Of a stretch of 17,138 nucleotides of DNA, positions 14,309-17,138 are shown in pieces. The DNA comes from Treponema sp. (lineage in GTDB: Bacteria > Spirochaetota > Spirochaetia > Treponematales > Breznakiellaceae). The stretch is from positions 1-17,138 of the forward strand of contig JAITLF010000071.1 of NCBI GenBank assembly GCA_031278025.1. Reading direction: 5' to 3'. Within the stretch, counting starts at the first letter, position 1, and the number at the start of each line of letters is the position of its first letter. Both the position numbers and the translations under genes were made by a program. The notes under the pieces are model-generated. The model did no database searches. It saw only the letters and a list, made by a program, of their open reading frames with translations, and was not told the DNA's origin.

Positions 14309-15121
14309 GTGGTTCACATTCACCCCATATCTAGGGGTATGAATGACGGATTTTTGCATGATTACTTTGTAGTTGCCGAAGTTCGGGAGAAGAAAGAGCG
14401 GGAATACCGGTCCTTCTCGTTTGCGGAACTCCATTCCCTGCCTCCGTCTCTGCGTCCACGGGAACGGCTTATTCGGGATGGGCCTGGGACTTTGTCGGAT
14501 CAGGAATTGTTGGCCATAGTTCTCAATTCCGGAATCAAAGGGAAGAACGTCGGCACGTTGGCGGCGGAATTGCTTGATTTGCTGGAACAGGACAAGAATA
14601 TCCCTTCAATCAAAGAATTACGGGGGTTAACCGGCTTGGGGGAATCCAAAGCCGGCTCCATCCTTGCAATGCTGGAATTCGGAAGACGCAGGTGGGGTCC
14701 TTTCGGCGTTAAGATCGCGCGTCCGGCGGATATTTACACCCTGGTCCGCCACTATGCGGACCGCAAGCAGGAACGGTTCATCAGCGTTTCCCTGAACGGC
14801 GCCCACGAGGTGTTAGCCGTCCGGGTGGTTACCATAGGTCTTGTGAACAGAACCCTCATCCATCCACGGGAAGTATTTGCCGATGTAATCGCGGACAGGA
14901 GCTGCGGAATTTGCGTCTGCCACAATCACCCCAGCGGGGAAACAACCCCTTCCCTGGAGGACCATGAGGTTACGATTGCCCTGGTCAAGGCTGCCAAGGT
15001 TCTGGGGATAAAATTTCTGGATCATGTGATTTTTTCAGAGACAGCCTATTACAGCTACCGCCATTCCTATCCTGACATCCTGATGCGCAATGGCGATGAA
15101 GGGGAAGGCAAGGAAGGCTAA
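14309..15121 (+). CDS. radC: RadC family (JAB1/MPN metal-binding) protein
   Basis: The 270-residue protein has a helix-hairpin-helix-like N-terminal part (RPRERLIRDGPGTLSDQELLAIVLNSG, about 49-75; LTGLGESKAGSIL, about 107-119) and a JAB/MPN domain. The domain's metal motif is HNHPSG (205-210) with H205, H207 and D218. This is the RadC/YeeS family. A role in DNA repair was proposed historically and is disputed; the molecular activity is unknown. About 45 residues precede the usual RadC start, so the N-terminus is long or mis-started. GTG 14309 and ATG 14339 are both possible, and neither has a good Shine-Dalgarno sequence. The preceding cysteines in SCGICVC are unusual for this position. It converges on htrA. 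Confidence 0.9.
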   Translation: MVHIHPISRGMNDGFLHDYFVVAEVREKKEREYRSFSFAELHSLPPSLRPRERLIRDGPGTLSDQELLAIVLNSGIKGKNVGTLAAELLDLLEQDKNIPSIKELRGLTGLGESKAGSILAMLEFGRRRWGPFGVKIARPADIYTLVRHYADRKQERFISVSLNGAHEVLAVRVVTIGLVNRTLIHPREVFADVIADRSCGICVCHNHPSGETTPSLEDHEVTIALVKAAKVLGIKFLDHVIFSETAYYSYRHSYPDILMRNGDEGEGKEG

Positions 15122-15168
15122 GGGCCCACGGGAAATGACCGGTTGGGCCGGTTATTTCCCGTGGGCCC
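15122..15168. terminator. 21-bp hairpin between convergent radC and htrA
   Basis: Arms 15122-15142 and 15148-15168 pair over 21 positions, with one G-T pair and a 5-base loop (ttggg). The left arm begins at the base after the radC stop. No T-run follows on either strand, and a second GC palindrome (ccgccggcgg) follows. It probably marks the end of transcription or blocks readthrough from both sides, though it is not a classical rho-independent terminator. Confidence 0.65.
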
Positions 15169-15183
15169 CCCGCCGGCGGCTGC

Positions 15184-16461
15184 CTACCGGCTTAATACTT
15201 CTTCCCGGTCCGCCAGGGTTACATCAAACCGCACGGTTTTGCCGCCCCTCAGTATCTCCAGTGCGATTTTTTCGCCCGGTTTGTTGTCCTCCAAAGCCGA
15301 GTAGAGGTCCGCCAAACTGTCCACCGCCATACCGTCCACGGACGTGATGATGTCGCCGCCCAGGTAGATGACGCTGGAGCCGTAGCGGACCGGTTCCGTA
15401 CCCTGACGGAGGCCCGCCTGTTCAGCCAGGCCGTTTTTCTTGGTCCGGGAGACCAGGAGCCCTGAACTAACCGGCAGTTTCGCGTATCTAACCAGCGCCG
15501 GGAAGAGCTGGACCACCGAGGCGTCTATCCAGCCGCGCCGCACCTTGCCGAATTCGATGAGTTCGGCCACCACCCGTTTGGCGGTATTCACCGGGACCGC
15601 GAAACCTATGCCCACCGACCCTCCCGACGGGGAGTAGATCATGGTGTTGATGCCTATCATCCGGCCTTGGGCATCCAGGAGGGGCCCGCCCGAATTACCG
15701 GGGTTGATGGAGGCGTCGGTCTGGATCATATCCCTGATGATGGTATTCCGGGAGGTCTGAATGGGCCGGCCCAAGCCGGAGACAATCCCCACCGTCAGGG
15801 TTCTTTCCAGGGCAAACGGGTTTCCGATGGCCAGGACCTTTTGGCCCACCTTCAGTTCGCTTGAGCTGCCGAAGGGTACGGTTTTAAGCTGCATATTGGC
15901 GGACGGATTAAATTTAAGGACCGCCAGATCGTTTTCCGGGTCGGTGCCAATCACGGAACCTTCAAGCTGGGTGCCGTCGGCCATGTTGATAAACACCTTG
16001 TAGGCGTTCTCAATCACATGGTTGTTGGTCAGCACATAGCCTCTGGTATCTATGATAGACCCCGATCCGGAACCCCCTTCCTGCGGAACCGGTTCCAGGA
16101 ACCAGTTGATTGCAACGGTTTCGGTGGTAATGTTCACCACCGCATCGTTGAGCTGCTCATAGACAGAAATGTTTTCCCGTTCATCCTGGCTATACGGGCT
16201 TAGTTCGGCGGTATTGAGCACATGGGGATTCATAGGGGGAGACTGCCTGAGATTCAGGGGATCAAAAGACCTTTGGGCATCGGCCCCCGCTGCGCCGGCC
16301 CCCGGCGTTCCTGGTACGGAACCGGCAGCCGTATTCCCGGCGGGAGCGGCATCGCTGTTGAGGGGAACCTTCACTATTCCCACCCCCAGGGCAAATAAAA
16401 TTACAATAAGTCCGGTTAGAACGGAAAAGAAGACTAATTGTCCCCGGCTGTAAAGTTTCAT
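15184..16461 (-). CDS. HtrA/Deg-family trypsin-like serine protease with one PDZ domain
   Basis: The 425-residue membrane-anchored serine protease has a signal-anchor at 9-31, a Gly/Ala/Pro-rich linker (36-65), a trypsin-like domain (about 100-300) and one PDZ domain (about 305-418). The catalytic triad is present: H148 in NNHVI, D178 in NDLAVL and S257 in GNSGGP. The single PDZ and N-terminal anchor match the DegS/HtrA-like type more than two-PDZ DegP. It would degrade or sense misfolded envelope proteins. Open frame extends to 16560, but GGAGG lies 13 bases before ATG 16461, and the signal anchor starts there. The -10-like TATACT on the minus strand (16497-16492) supports this start. Confidence 0.92.
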   Translation of the reverse strand: MKLYSRGQLVFFSVLTGLIVILFALGVGIVKVPLNSDAAPAGNTAAGSVPGTPGAGAAGADAQRSFDPLNLRQSPPMNPHVLNTAELSPYSQDERENISVYEQLNDAVVNITTETVAINWFLEPVPQEGGSGSGSIIDTRGYVLTNNHVIENAYKVFINMADGTQLEGSVIGTDPENDLAVLKFNPSANMQLKTVPFGSSSELKVGQKVLAIGNPFALERTLTVGIVSGLGRPIQTSRNTIIRDMIQTDASINPGNSGGPLLDAQGRMIGINTMIYSPSGGSVGIGFAVPVNTAKRVVAELIEFGKVRRGWIDASVVQLFPALVRYAKLPVSSGLLVSRTKKNGLAEQAGLRQGTEPVRYGSSVIYLGGDIITSVDGMAVDSLADLYSALEDNKPGEKIALEILRGGKTVRFDVTLADREEVLSR

Positions 16462-16491
16462 TCTTTTTAATAATCCTCCCCGATGGGGGTA

Positions 16492-16497
16492 AGTATA
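16492..16497 (-). promoter_or_regulatory. -10 box for the htrA gene
   Basis: TATACT on the minus strand (5 of 6 to TATAAT) lies 30 bases upstream of the chosen ATG. The -35 position is weak (TTTATT, 3 of 6, with a 17-base spacer). The Shine-Dalgarno sequence lies between the -10 box and the start. Confidence 0.4.
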
Positions 16498-16608
16498 GCA
16501 AAAACCCCGGGGCAAATAAATAGGGCAGGGCGGGCGCGGAGGCGAGCGCATTAAAAACAACTAAAGGAGAGCGGGAAAGCGGTCGATAAAGGCACCTTGG
16601 AGGGGAAT

Positions 16609-17138
16609 ATGAACAATCAGCCGATACCGCCTTTAATCAACTTCCTCAGGCATATCAAAGACCCAAGAATCGAACGGAATAAGGTGTATCCTTTGATAGA
16701 AGTTATCGTTATCACCCTGCTGGCCGTCATGGCTTTCGCTGAAGGGTGGGAAAACATCGAACTGCACGGGAAAGCAAAGAAAGCATGGCTGAAACAGTTT
16801 CTCCCCCTGAAACACGGTATTCCCAAACACGATGTATACCGCCGTGAGTTTAACCGGCTCAATCCCCAGGACATTGAACGGTGTTTCATGGCCTGGGTGA
16901 GGGCGATAAAACAGGACATAGACCGGGAAGCCGCAGCCTTAACGTCCGATGCCATAGACGGGAAAACCGTACGGGGGAGCTTTATTACCCGGCAGGGGAG
17001 TAAGGCCATCCACCTGGTCAGCGCCAGGGCAACGGAAAACCGGCTGGTGTTTGCCCGGTGAAGACCGGCAGTACCTTTGAAGTGGATCATGGCCGGCAGG
17101 AACGGCGGAACCATGCCGTAACCGATGATGTTTCCTGG
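16609..17138 (+). pseudogene. ISAs1-family transposase, frameshifted and internally deleted
   Basis: A good ribosome site (GGAGGGG at 16599-16605) precedes ATG 16609. The first 150 residues follow the ISAs1-family N-terminus: LINFLRHIKDPRIERNKVYPL near the start, and SDAIDGKTVRGS, matching the family's conserved IDGKT(L/V)RGS run. The frame then stops at 17059-17061 after RLVFAR. The next codons in the -1 frame, from GTG at 17058, read VKTGSTFEVDHGRQERRN, resembling VKT followed directly by the much later family motif 'HGRxExR'. So one base is missing and about 90 codons between the motifs are deleted. The element continues beyond the window. A TTG at 16597 would add four residues but does not fit the ribosome site. 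Confidence 0.7.

Overview
This 17.1 kb window is GC-rich and gene-dense, with no rRNA, CRISPR array or recognisable tRNA. Gene content and style fit a spirochaete of the Treponema lineage, perhaps one of the nitrogen-fixing gut species. That assignment rests on protein resemblance from memory and is not certain. The features used are a NifA-type activator beside amtB and a PII gene, a stand-alone DbpA-type RNA-binding protein, and GC-rich palindromic intergenic repeats. Transposase fragments lie at both edges: an IS4-like N-terminus running off the left end and a broken ISAs1-type transposase at the right end.

Layout, left to right. (1) A partial transposase (-), a nested palindromic repeat element, and a Na/phosphate-cotransporter-like protein with a PhoU-like tail (+). 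(2) A metallo-beta-lactamase-fold hydrolase (-), whose first codons are a 15-bp tandem repeat, diverging from an unrecognised multi-pass membrane protein (+). (3) A stand-alone DbpA-type RNA-binding protein (-), a 350-bp non-coding stretch with several dyads, and the membrane protease ftsH (-). (4) The manganese exporter mntP (+) and an unrecognised two-part protein that looks like a PD-(D/E)XK nuclease fold plus a winged helix (+). (5) A nitrogen block (+): nifA, then amtB and a PII gene. A sigma-54 promoter with exact GG-N10-GC spacing lies upstream of amtB, and palindromic elements sit on both sides of nifA. A strong terminator follows the PII gene. (6) A three-gene stress or envelope operon (+): small membrane protein, ECF sigma factor and zinc-finger anti-sigma factor, behind a sigma-70-like promoter. 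(7) radC (+) converging on an HtrA/Deg protease (-), with a 21-bp hairpin between them, then the broken ISAs1 transposase (+).

How the genes work together. NifA is a sigma-54 activator, and the neighbouring amtB-PII pair carries a sigma-54 promoter, so a local NifA or NtrC circuit controlling ammonium uptake and PII signalling is the natural reading. The PII protein lacks the Tyr51 used for uridylylation. FtsH, HtrA and the ECF/anti-sigma pair are all envelope or protein-quality functions, but they are not one operon. The most unusual signals are the related palindromic intergenic elements, the nuclease-like/winged-helix protein, the helicase-less DbpA domain protein with a structured upstream region, and several genes that lack a Shine-Dalgarno sequence and may be leaderless.
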